DNA of 43,333 nt from an uncultured Clostridia bacterium (GTDB lineage Bacteria > Bacillota > Clostridia > Christensenellales > Aristaeellaceae). Location: positions 1-43,333 of the forward strand of contig CALCTW010000005.1 of NCBI GenBank assembly GCA_937907055.1, read 5' to 3'. The first letter of the stretch is position 1; each line of letters starts with the position of its first letter. Shown piece by piece: positions 32,568 to 40,664 of this stretch. The notes beneath the pieces are model-generated. The model did not search any database. It had not been told where the DNA came from and saw only the letters and a list, made by a program, of their open reading frames with translations. Made by a program: the position numbers and the translations under genes.

Positions 32568-34100
32568 ATGCTGGCAAGGACTTTGTGCTATGCCTTACAG
32601 GGGATCGAAGGCTGCCCCGTGACGGTGGAGACAGATGTGTCCAATGGCATTGGAGCTTTCGCGATGGTCGGTCTTCCCGACGCGGCGGTACGTGAAAGCC
32701 GCGAGCGTGTGTTCAGCGCGCTCAGAAACAGTGGCTACGCGATCCCGACCGGACGTGTGACGATCAATCTTTCTCCCGGCGATATGAAAAAAGAAGGCGC
32801 TTCATTTGACTTGCCGATTGCGATCAGTCTGATCGCTGCAAGCCGTCAGGCTGTCACGCGGGATCTGATGAAGACGCTGACATTGGGGGAACTGGCGCTT
32901 GACGGAACACTGGTTCCGGTGCGCGGTGTGCTGTCAATGGTGATCGCCGCCAGAGAGCAGGGGATCGAGAGCGTGATCCTGCCGGCCGGGAATGCCGCGG
33001 AAGTGCAGGCTGTGGAAGGAATGCTTGTGTATCCGGCTGACAACCTGAAGCAGGCAGTTGAGCATCTTTCCGGGAAAGCGCCGCTGGTGGCGCAGAACCA
33101 GAAGAGCTACATTGAATGCCTGACGGATCAGCAGGAATTATACGATCTGAGCAGAGTAAAAGGTCAGTTGGGCGCGCGGCGTGCGTTGGAGATCGCGGCG
33201 GCCGGCGGACATAATATGCTGATGATCGGTGTGCCAGGCAGCGGTAAAACGATGCTGGCGCGCTGTATGCCGGGAATCCTTCCGGATATGACGGTGGAAG
33301 AAGCGTTCGAGGTAACACGAATCCATTCTGTCGCCGGAATGATGAAACCCGGACAGGGATTGATCACCCAGCGCCCCTTCCGTACACCGCATCACAGCGC
33401 GTCCATGCCTTCGCTGATCGGCGGCGGAATCGATGCAAAGCCGGGTGAACTGTCTCTTGCGCACAACGGTGTATTGTTTCTGGATGAACTGCCGGAGTAT
33501 CCGAGAACGGTACTGGAAGCGCTGCGTCAACCGCTGGAGGATGGTGTTGTGACCATCTCAAGAGCCAAGGCGCATACGCGTTATCTGTGCAAAACGATGC
33601 TGCTGGCAGGCATGAATCCTTGCCCCTGCGGGTACTATGGCAGCAGGAATCATCCCTGCCGCTGCACAGATCTGGAGATCAGACGTTACCTTGACAGGAT
33701 CTCCGGACCGATGCTGGATCGCATTGATCTTCAGATCGAAGTGGATGCCGTGCCTGTGAATGAGATCCAGAGCACAGCACCGGCTGAGAGCAGCGCTTCT
33801 GTGCGGGAACGTGTGCAGAAAGCCCGCGATATACAGCGGCTGCGTTTACAGGGAACAGGATGCAACGCGAACGCGCAGATGACCAACAAAGAGATCGAGG
33901 CGTTCTGTGAGCCGGATGCGGATGGAAAAAGGCTGCTGGCGATGGCTGTGGAAAAAATGAACCTGAGTATGCGCGGATACAGTCGCGTGCTGAAGGTGGC
34001 AAGAACAATTGCCGATCTTGCCGGAGACGCTCAGGTAAGTATGCCGCATATATCCGAGGCTATCCAGTACAGAACACTTGATCAGAAATACTGGAAATGA
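32568..34100 (+). CDS. YifB/ComM-family AAA+ ATPase
   Basis: Magnesium-chelatase-like ATPase of 510 residues. ComM of this family is a branch-migration helicase in natural transformation. The N-terminal domain has ETDVSNGIGAFAMVGLPDAAVRESRERV; Walker A GVPGSGKT is at 221-228; HRPFRTPHHSAS-type (here QRPFRTPHH) and the Cys cluster CPCGYYGSRNHPCRC follow. AAAGGAG lies 9 nt before the ATG. It directly precedes dprA, which also handles incoming DNA. Confidence 0.92.
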   Translation: MLARTLCYALQGIEGCPVTVETDVSNGIGAFAMVGLPDAAVRESRERVFSALRNSGYAIPTGRVTINLSPGDMKKEGASFDLPIAISLIAASRQAVTRDLMKTLTLGELALDGTLVPVRGVLSMVIAAREQGIESVILPAGNAAEVQAVEGMLVYPADNLKQAVEHLSGKAPLVAQNQKSYIECLTDQQELYDLSRVKGQLGARRALEIAAAGGHNMLMIGVPGSGKTMLARCMPGILPDMTVEEAFEVTRIHSVAGMMKPGQGLITQRPFRTPHHSASMPSLIGGGIDAKPGELSLAHNGVLFLDELPEYPRTVLEALRQPLEDGVVTISRAKAHTRYLCKTMLLAGMNPCPCGYYGSRNHPCRCTDLEIRRYLDRISGPMLDRIDLQIEVDAVPVNEIQSTAPAESSASVRERVQKARDIQRLRLQGTGCNANAQMTNKEIEAFCEPDADGKRLLAMAVEKMNLSMRGYSRVLKVARTIADLAGDAQVSMPHISEAIQYRTLDQKYWK

Positions 34101-34119
34101 CCGGTAAGGAGAGTTGCTG

Positions 34120-35202
34120 ATGCGCGATTATACCAAGGAGCAATTGTGTATACTGTGGCTGAAAAGCAGTGACTTATTGGGATGGAACGCGGTCGACGCG
34201 CTGATCGAAAAACACGGAAGCGCGGAGTCTGTCTGGCGGTCATTCTCCGCTGATATGATGGATGAACTGGGTAAAGCTTACGATCATCTGAAAAAGCAGC
34301 GCGATAAAGGATTGGACGCGTTGTTGATCCGGATGGAAGAACTGAACGCGCGGGCCATCTTCCGCGAGGATGATGACTATCCTGAAAACCTGATCACGAT
34401 CGCGAACGCGCCGCGTATCCTGTATGTGCGCGGGACGCTGCCGGAAGGGCCTTCCGTGTCCATCGTTGGTTCCAGAAGAGACACAAGATACGGAAAGGCC
34501 AGTGCTTTCAGGATCGCGAAGGAACTGGCTGAGAACGGGGTGACTGTCATAAGCGGTATGGCCCGCGGGATCGATACGGCGGCGCATGAAGGCGCGATCG
34601 CCGGAAAAGGGAAGACGGTGGCTGTTCTGGGCTGCGGGATCGATGTATGCTATCCGCCGGAAAACAAGATCCTGATGGAGAATATTCTGATCTCCGGCGG
34701 TGCCGTGGTCACGGAACTGCCTCCCGGCACCCAGCCGCTCAGTTTTCACTTTCCGCTTCGCAACAGGATCATCAGCGGGCTGAGCGACGCGCTGCTGCTG
34801 ATCGAAGCGCGGCTGAAGAGCGGAACGAACAGCACTGTGAATTACGCGCTGGAACAGGGGAAGGAAGTATTCGCTCTGCCGGGAAATGTGGATGCACCCG
34901 GGAGCGAATTGCCGCTTAAACTGTTGAAGGAAGGCGCGCTGATCTGCACAGAGGGCAATGACATTCTGGAATACATGAAGTGGAGCCGGATCGGAGATAA
35001 AGAGATCCGGCAGATGAATGTCTTTGAGGATACAGAGGATCCGGTGTTGAGAGCGCTGCTCAGAGAAGAAAAGACATTCGAGGAACTGATCGAAGAGACC
35101 GGATTCAATGCTTCGGAACTGGGCATCAAACTGACGATGCTGGAATTTGAAGGGTCAATTGAAAGGCGCGCGGGACGCGCCTATGCGATAAAGAGAAACT
35201 GA
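34120..35202 (+). CDS. dprA: DNA-processing protein DprA
   Basis: Loads RecA on incoming single-stranded DNA during transformation. It has 360 residues. The Rossmann-like core runs from SIVGSRRDTRYGK through GMARGIDTAAHEGAI, GCGIDVCYPPEN, FPLRNRIISGLS and SGTNSTVNYALEQGKEVFALPGN. A winged-helix DML1-like C-terminus follows. ATG 34120 is preferred because AAGGAG lies 8 nt upstream; TTG 34114 would be only 2 nt away. No other competence genes are visible. Confidence 0.95.
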   Translation: MRDYTKEQLCILWLKSSDLLGWNAVDALIEKHGSAESVWRSFSADMMDELGKAYDHLKKQRDKGLDALLIRMEELNARAIFREDDDYPENLITIANAPRILYVRGTLPEGPSVSIVGSRRDTRYGKASAFRIAKELAENGVTVISGMARGIDTAAHEGAIAGKGKTVAVLGCGIDVCYPPENKILMENILISGGAVVTELPPGTQPLSFHFPLRNRIISGLSDALLLIEARLKSGTNSTVNYALEQGKEVFALPGNVDAPGSELPLKLLKEGALICTEGNDILEYMKWSRIGDKEIRQMNVFEDTEDPVLRALLREEKTFEELIEETGFNASELGIKLTMLEFEGSIERRAGRAYAIKRN

Positions 35203-35213
35203 GGAGGCACAAG

Positions 35214-36143
35214 ATGGCTGCGTCAACAAAACTGGTGATCGTGGAGTCACCGACCAAAGCACGCACGATCGCGAAATATCTGGGAAAAGGATACAAGGTG
35301 GAGGCTTCGCAGGGACATGTCCGTGATCTGCCCAAATCGCAATTGGGTGTGAACGTGGAGAACGACTTCGAAATGAAGTATATCACGATCCATGGCAGGG
35401 GAAAGATCCTCACCAAGATCAGAAAGGAAGCCGCCGGCGCGAAAAAGATCTACCTCGCAACTGACCCTGACCGCGAGGGTGAGGCGATCAGCTGGCACCT
35501 GGCACAGGCTTTGGGGATCGATCCCGCGAGCGCTTGCCGTATTGAGTTTCATGAGGTAACGGAGCGCGCTGTGACAAACGCGATCACGACACCGCGATCC
35601 ATTAATATGGACCTGGTGGATGCACAGCAGGCAAGGCGCGCGCTGGATCGACTGGTGGGCTATAAGATCTCTCCGCTTCTGTGGGTGAAGGTGAAAAAGG
35701 GGCTTTCTGCGGGCCGTGTACAGAGCGTGGCGACCCGTATTGTGGTCGATCGCGAAAAGGAAATCGAAAGCTTCATTCCGGAGGAATTCTGGGATGTTAC
35801 AGTGACCGCCATGCTGCCCACGCAGCGCGGACGGAAAACCAGTTTTAAAATGAAGCTGGCGACCGTGGACGGTCAGAAGGCGGAGATCCGCAGCAGTGAG
35901 GAAGCGGCAGCTTTGCGTGAGCGCATTGAACAGAGCAGTTTTGCCGTCTATGCCATCAAGCGCAGTGAGAAGCATAAGTCTCCGCAGCCGCCCTTTACCA
36001 CCAGCAGCCTCCAACAGGAAGCCGGACGGAAACTGAATTTCTCCACCAGCAAGACCATTAAGTGGCATGAGGCACTTGCCCGACTGACGGTTAATGAACT
36101 TCACCACGGCAAGAACCATGCAGGTGGTACAGCAGCTGTATGA
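35214..36143 (+). CDS. topA: DNA topoisomerase I, N-terminal part (frame broken)
   Basis: Encodes the Toprim domain and the start of the gate of type IA topoisomerase, which relaxes negative supercoils. VESPTKARTIAKYL and DPDREGEAISWH are diagnostic. Homology runs to about 36056 (PPFTTSSLQQEAGRKLNFSTSKT). The next 29 codons do not resemble topoisomerases and the frame ends at 36143. The true continuation lies in the +1 frame from about 36097. As assembled, the gene yields a truncated 309-residue protein without the catalytic Tyr. Start ATG 35214, 6 nt after GGAGG. Confidence 0.9.
   Translation: MAASTKLVIVESPTKARTIAKYLGKGYKVEASQGHVRDLPKSQLGVNVENDFEMKYITIHGRGKILTKIRKEAAGAKKIYLATDPDREGEAISWHLAQALGIDPASACRIEFHEVTERAVTNAITTPRSINMDLVDAQQARRALDRLVGYKISPLLWVKVKKGLSAGRVQSVATRIVVDREKEIESFIPEEFWDVTVTAMLPTQRGRKTSFKMKLATVDGQKAEIRSSEEAAALRERIEQSSFAVYAIKRSEKHKSPQPPFTTSSLQQEAGRKLNFSTSKTIKWHEALARLTVNELHHGKNHAGGTAAV
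36036..36120 (+). repeat. Diverged 24-nt repeat, offset 61 nt, within topA
   Basis: 36036-36059 encodes N-F-S-T-S-K-T-I in the first frame. 36097-36120 encodes N-F-T-T-A-R-T-M in the second frame. Both align with the same conserved topoisomerase segment and differ at about 9 of 24 nucleotides, mostly conservatively. The 37 nt between (36060-36096) match nothing I recognise. The offset of 61 shifts the frame by one. Confidence 0.75.
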
Positions 36144-37392
36144 AGGTATCGACCTTGAAAACGAAGGCACGCAGGGTCTTGTCACCTATATCCGTACCGA
36201 CTCTGTTCGTGTGAGCGATGAAGCGCTGAACGCTGTGCGCGAATATATCCCTGCGCGTTTCGGCAGCGAGTATCTGCCTGAAAAAGCAAATGTCTATAAA
36301 GGCCGGAACACTATGCAGGACGCGCACGAAGCGATCCGCCCGACCGATATCAATCGTACGCCCGAAAGCATCAAGGGCTCTCTGACGCATGATCAGTTCA
36401 ACCTGTACAAGCTGATCTTCAGCCGCTTCCTGGCCAGCCAGATGAAGCCTGCCGATTATGACACGATGACGATGGAAGTATCCGATGGCAAGATCGGTTT
36501 GCGCTTCTATGGTGAACACAAGGTGTTCAGCGGCTTCACCGCGATCTATGAAGAAAGCGCGGATGAAGAGAGCGAGGACACCGAGACCACGCTGCCGGAC
36601 TTCAAGGAAGGCGATCCGGTGATGATCAAGAGCGTAGCCGATGCGCAGCACTTCACGCAGCCGCCTGCCCGTTTCACAGAAGCGACGTTGGTTCGCACGC
36701 TGGAGGAAAAGGGGATCGGCCGTCCTTCCACTTACGCGCCCACGATCACCACGATCATCACCCGTGGTTATGTAAGCCGCGAGAATAAACGTCTCTATCC
36801 GACAGAACTTGGGCGCATGATCACCAGCATGATGACAGAGTACTTCGGCGAGATCGTGGACACCGAGTTTACAGCCACACTTGAAAACCAGCTGGATGAA
36901 GTGGAAGCCGGTAAGATCCAATGGAAAGAAGTGCTGCGCGGATTCAATCCGTCATTTGAAGAACGCCTGAAGAATGCCGAGACTGAGATCGACAAGGTGG
37001 AGATCAAAGATGAGGTCAGCGATGTTCAGTGCGACAAGTGCGGTGCGATGATGGTGTACAAAGTGGGACGCTTTGGCAAGTTCCTGGCTTGCCCCAACTT
37101 CCCAAACTGCCGGAACACAAAAGCGATCCTGAATTATATCGATACAGCTTGTCCCAAGTGCGGAAAGCGTCTTCTGGAAAAGACCAGCAAGAAGAACCGC
37201 CGTTTCTACGGCTGTGAGAATTATCCGGAATGCGATTTTGTCTCCTGGGATAAACCGGTATCTCAGCGCTGCCCGAAATGCGGAAGCTATATGACCTCCA
37301 AACGGAATAACAAGGGAGAAGAATGGTATCTGTGCGCGAATGAGAACTGCCGCACAAGGGTGCTCGCGGAAAACACGGAGGGAAAAGAATGA
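36094..37392 (+). CDS. topA: DNA topoisomerase I, C-terminal part (frame broken)
   Basis: Continues topA in another frame: TMQVVQQLYEGIDL, then the active-site segment GLVTYIRTDSVRVS with the nucleophilic Tyr at nucleotide 36187. GIGRPSTYAPTITTI follows, and three C-terminal four-Cys zinc fingers (CDKCG...CPNFPNC, CPKCG...CENYPEC, CPKCG...CANENC). The ATG at 36094 has no ribosome site and falls inside the repeat, so independent translation is unlikely. The ATGA at the end overlaps trmFO. Confidence 0.9.
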   Translation: MNFTTARTMQVVQQLYEGIDLENEGTQGLVTYIRTDSVRVSDEALNAVREYIPARFGSEYLPEKANVYKGRNTMQDAHEAIRPTDINRTPESIKGSLTHDQFNLYKLIFSRFLASQMKPADYDTMTMEVSDGKIGLRFYGEHKVFSGFTAIYEESADEESEDTETTLPDFKEGDPVMIKSVADAQHFTQPPARFTEATLVRTLEEKGIGRPSTYAPTITTIITRGYVSRENKRLYPTELGRMITSMMTEYFGEIVDTEFTATLENQLDEVEAGKIQWKEVLRGFNPSFEERLKNAETEIDKVEIKDEVSDVQCDKCGAMMVYKVGRFGKFLACPNFPNCRNTKAILNYIDTACPKCGKRLLEKTSKKNRRFYGCENYPECDFVSWDKPVSQRCPKCGSYMTSKRNNKGEEWYLCANENCRTRVLAENTEGKE

Positions 37393-38687
37393 AAACTGTG
37401 ACTGTTGTCGGTGCCGGTCTTGCAGGATGTGAGGCAACCTGGCAGCTGATCAGGCGCGGTGTTCCTGTGCATCTGATCGAGATGAAACCGGGGAAAAAGA
37501 CGCCGGCTCATAAAACGGATGGCTTTGCCGAACTGGTGTGTTCCAACTCCCTGAGAAGCGACAGATTGCAGAATGCCGTGGGTCTTCTGAAAGAGGAGAT
37601 GCGTCTGCTTGATTCGATCATCATGAAAGCAGCAGATTATGCCCGTGTACCTGCCGGAGGGGCGCTTGCGGTGGATCGTGTGAAGTTCTCCGGAATGATC
37701 ACGGAGACGCTCAAGCAGCATCCGCTCGTGTCATTTGAAGAACGGGAGATCACCGAGATACCGGAAGGTGAATGCATCATCGCAACCGGACCGCTGACAA
37801 GCGAAGCTCTCAGCGAAACGATCATGAACCTGCCCGGAATGGATACGCTGAATTTCTATGACGCTGCTGCCCCGATCCTGATGGCTGATTCATTGGACAT
37901 GACAAAAGTTTATCGTGCCAGCCGTTACGGACGGGGAGACGATTATATGAATTGCCCGATGAGTCGTGAGGAATATGACGCGTTTGTGGTGGAACTACAG
38001 AACGCTGATACCGCCCCGATCCATGGCTTTGAAGAGAAAAAAGTGTTTGAAGGCTGTATGCCGGTGGAGAGCATGGCTAAGCGCGGTCATATGGTACTGG
38101 CGTTTGGACCACTGAAGCCGGTTGGATTACCGGATCCGAGAACGGGAAAAGACCCATACGCGGTCGTACAGCTGCGTCAGGATGACGCGGCAGCGACGAT
38201 GTATAATATCGTCGGGTTCCAGACACGGCTGAAATTCGGTGAGCAGAAGCGTGTCTTCGGCATGATCCCGGGACTTGAAAACGCGGAGTTTGCCCGCTAT
38301 GGTGTCATGCACAGGAATACATTCCTGCATTCGCCGGGTGTTTTGGATCGCAACTACAGCATGATCAACCGTCCGGAACTTTATTTTGCCGGACAGATGA
38401 CAGGCGTGGAAGGCTACGTGGAGAGCGCTGCCAGCGGTATGGTGGCAGGAATTGATATGGCGATGAAGCTGCTTGGGAAGGAAAGACCGGACTTTACCAA
38501 GAAGACCGCGCTCGGAGCGCTGGGATATTATATTTCCACCCCCAACGGTTCCTTCCAGCCGATGAATGTGACTTTCGGTATCATTGAAGGGCCGGAGAAA
38601 CGCGTGCGTTCAAAGCAGCAGAAGTATGAGGCTATCGGAGAACGCGCCCTTGAGATCATCAGAACGATGAAAGACAACCTTGAATAA
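37389..38687 (+). CDS. trmFO: Methylenetetrahydrofolate-tRNA (uracil-5-)-methyltransferase TrmFO
   Basis: Folate- and FAD-dependent enzyme that makes ribothymidine at U54 of tRNA in many Gram-positive bacteria. It has 432 residues. The FAD motif is GAGLAGCEA (8-16), the conserved CSNS begins at C51, and EGCMPVE carries the second catalytic Cys. GGAGGG lies 6 nt upstream of the ATG, inside the topA end, with a 4-nt overlap. The usual Bacillus neighbour xerC/codV is absent downstream. Confidence 0.96.
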   Translation: MKTVTVVGAGLAGCEATWQLIRRGVPVHLIEMKPGKKTPAHKTDGFAELVCSNSLRSDRLQNAVGLLKEEMRLLDSIIMKAADYARVPAGGALAVDRVKFSGMITETLKQHPLVSFEEREITEIPEGECIIATGPLTSEALSETIMNLPGMDTLNFYDAAAPILMADSLDMTKVYRASRYGRGDDYMNCPMSREEYDAFVVELQNADTAPIHGFEEKKVFEGCMPVESMAKRGHMVLAFGPLKPVGLPDPRTGKDPYAVVQLRQDDAAATMYNIVGFQTRLKFGEQKRVFGMIPGLENAEFARYGVMHRNTFLHSPGVLDRNYSMINRPELYFAGQMTGVEGYVESAASGMVAGIDMAMKLLGKERPDFTKKTALGALGYYISTPNGSFQPMNVTFGIIEGPEKRVRSKQQKYEAIGERALEIIRTMKDNLE

Positions 38688-38701
38688 GGAGGAATAACAG
38701 A

Positions 38702-39235
38702 ATGGCTATGAGAGCGACCACGATCTGCGCGGTGCAGAAGAACGGTCAGATCGCCATCGCCGGTGACGGTCAGGTGACGATGGGAGAACATACGATTTTC
38801 AAAAGCAATGCGCATAAAGTGCGCAGGATCTATAATGGTACCGTGGTTACCGGATTCGCGGGCACGGTAGCGGATGCTTTTGTACTGAGCGAAAGATTTG
38901 AGGATAAACTGAGCCAGTGCGGAGGTAATCTGGAACGCGCGGCCGTGATGCTGGCGCAGGACTGGCGCGGAGATAAAGGGATGCGTCAGTTGGATGCGAT
39001 GATGATCGTGGCGGATAAGACGGGTATGCTTATCGTAAGCGGTACCGGTGAAGTGATCGAACCGGACGGTGGTGTGGCTGCCATCGGCAGCGGCGGCAAT
39101 TACGCGTTGAGCGCCGCGCTCGCACTGGTGGAGAATACTGAGCTTTCCGCGCATGATATTGCGGATAAGGCTTTGCACATCGCTGCCTCTATCTGTGTGT
39201 ATACCAATGACCATATCATTGTGGAGGATGTCTGA
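38702..39235 (+). CDS. hslV: ATP-dependent protease subunit HslV
   Basis: Proteasome-like peptidase of the HslUV complex, 177 residues. The catalytic N-terminal Thr lies in MAMRAT6-T-I-C-A-V, exposed after removal of a 5-residue leader. Conserved AGDGQVTMG and GSGGNYALSAA are present. The start follows AAGGAGG by 9 nt. It is paired with hslU 1 nt downstream. Confidence 0.96.
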   Translation: MAMRATTICAVQKNGQIAIAGDGQVTMGEHTIFKSNAHKVRRIYNGTVVTGFAGTVADAFVLSERFEDKLSQCGGNLERAAVMLAQDWRGDKGMRQLDAMMIVADKTGMLIVSGTGEVIEPDGGVAAIGSGGNYALSAALALVENTELSAHDIADKALHIAASICVYTNDHIIVEDV

Positions 39236-39236
39236 T

Positions 39237-40604
39237 ATGAAAGAAATGACACCGCGTGAGGTGGTACGTGAGCTGGATCGCTATATCATCGGGCAGGACG
39301 AAGCCAAAAAGGCTGTGGCGATCGCCCTTCGCAATCGCTATCGCCGCAGTCAGCTGGATGATAAGATGCGCGAGGAAGTGACTCCGAAGAATATTCTGAT
39401 GGTAGGGCCGACCGGTGTCGGTAAAACCGAGATTGCAAGAAGGTTGGCGAAACTGGTCAAGGCACCTTTCATCAAGGTGGAAGCGACCAAGTTTACGGAA
39501 GTCGGTTATGTGGGCCGTGATGTGGAAAGCATTATCCGTGACCTGGTGGAGAACGCGATCCGCATGGTGAAGGATGAGTATTCTGCCCGTGTGGAGACTC
39601 GGGCTAAGGTGCTTGCGGAGGATCGTCTGGCTAATATTCTCTGTGATCCGCCGAAGAAGAACAATAACAGTAATCCGCTTGATTTCCTGCTTGGCCGTAA
39701 TCGCGAGCCCGAAAAGACGGAGGATGAAAAGATCCATCTGGCCAATCGTCTGGAAGATATCCGTGTTCAGCTGGCCAATGGTGAATTGGAAGAGCAGGAT
39801 ATCGAGATCGAAGTGCAGGAAGCTGCTCCTCAGCTGGAGGTTGGCGGCGCGGCGATCTCTATTGGCGATATGATGGGCGATATGATGCCCAAGCGTACCA
39901 AACGCCGTCACGTAAAGGTGAAAGACGCCAGAAAGATCCTGATCCAGGAAGAAAGCGCGAAGCTGATCGATGAAGACGAAGTGAAAGAGGAAGCCGTCCG
40001 CAGAGCAGAGGAAAGCGGCATCGTCTTTATTGATGAGATCGACAAGATTGCCGGACGCGGCGGGAATGGGAATGGTCCCGATGTTTCCCGCGAGGGTGTT
40101 CAGCGGGATATCCTGCCGATTGTTGAAGGCAGCACCGTCAATACGAAGTACGGTCCCGTGAAGACTGATTTTATGCTGTTTATCGGAGCCGGTGCTTTCC
40201 ATGTGGCAAAGATCAGTGATCTCATTCCTGAATTACAGGGACGCTTCCCGGTTCATGTTACATTGAAGTCTCTTAATCAGGAAGATTTCGTCAAGATCAT
40301 GACCCAGCCTGACAATGCGATCACGCTGCAGTACAAAGCGCTTCTCGATGTGGATAAGGTGCATCTTACCTTTGAGGAGGACGCGCTGCAGGAGATCGCC
40401 AGCATCGCCATGCTGGCCAATGAGACGGGCGAGGACATTGGCGCGAGAAGACTCCATGCGGTTTTTGAAGAATTGCTGGAGGATGTAAGCTATAATGCCG
40501 GCGGTGATGAAATGCCGGATGTGTATCTGAATATTACCGCGTCGTATGTAACGGACCATCTGAAGACCGCGAACAAAGTGGATATGCATCGTTATATTCT
40601 GTAA
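39237..40604 (+). CDS. hslU: ATP-dependent protease ATPase subunit HslU
   Basis: AAA+ unfoldase that feeds HslV, 455 residues. TPREVVRELDRYIIGQDEAKKAVAIALRNRYRR opens the protein; Walker A GPTGVGKT is at 57-64; Walker B is IVFIDEIDK. The C-terminus RYIL is the tail that docks into HslV. ATG 39237 is chosen over ATG 39228 because GGAGG ends 9 nt upstream of it and touches the other. codY, which follows in Bacillus, is absent. Confidence 0.96.
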   Translation: MKEMTPREVVRELDRYIIGQDEAKKAVAIALRNRYRRSQLDDKMREEVTPKNILMVGPTGVGKTEIARRLAKLVKAPFIKVEATKFTEVGYVGRDVESIIRDLVENAIRMVKDEYSARVETRAKVLAEDRLANILCDPPKKNNNSNPLDFLLGRNREPEKTEDEKIHLANRLEDIRVQLANGELEEQDIEIEVQEAAPQLEVGGAAISIGDMMGDMMPKRTKRRHVKVKDARKILIQEESAKLIDEDEVKEEAVRRAEESGIVFIDEIDKIAGRGGNGNGPDVSREGVQRDILPIVEGSTVNTKYGPVKTDFMLFIGAGAFHVAKISDLIPELQGRFPVHVTLKSLNQEDFVKIMTQPDNAITLQYKALLDVDKVHLTFEEDALQEIASIAMLANETGEDIGARRLHAVFEELLEDVSYNAGGDEMPDVYLNITASYVTDHLKTANKVDMHRYIL

Positions 40605-40620
40605 TGTTAAACCATTCTCT

Positions 40621-40660
40621 ATACAACAAAAGCGCTCCCAACGGAGCGCTTTTGTTGTAT
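40621..40660. terminator. Long perfect bidirectional terminator
   Basis: ATACAACAAAAGCGCTCC (40621-40638) and its exact reverse complement (40643-40660) flank a CAAC loop. The stem is 18 bp with T-rich arms in both directions, between convergent hslU and the cotransporter gene. Confidence 0.9.
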
Positions 40661-40664
40661 GATA

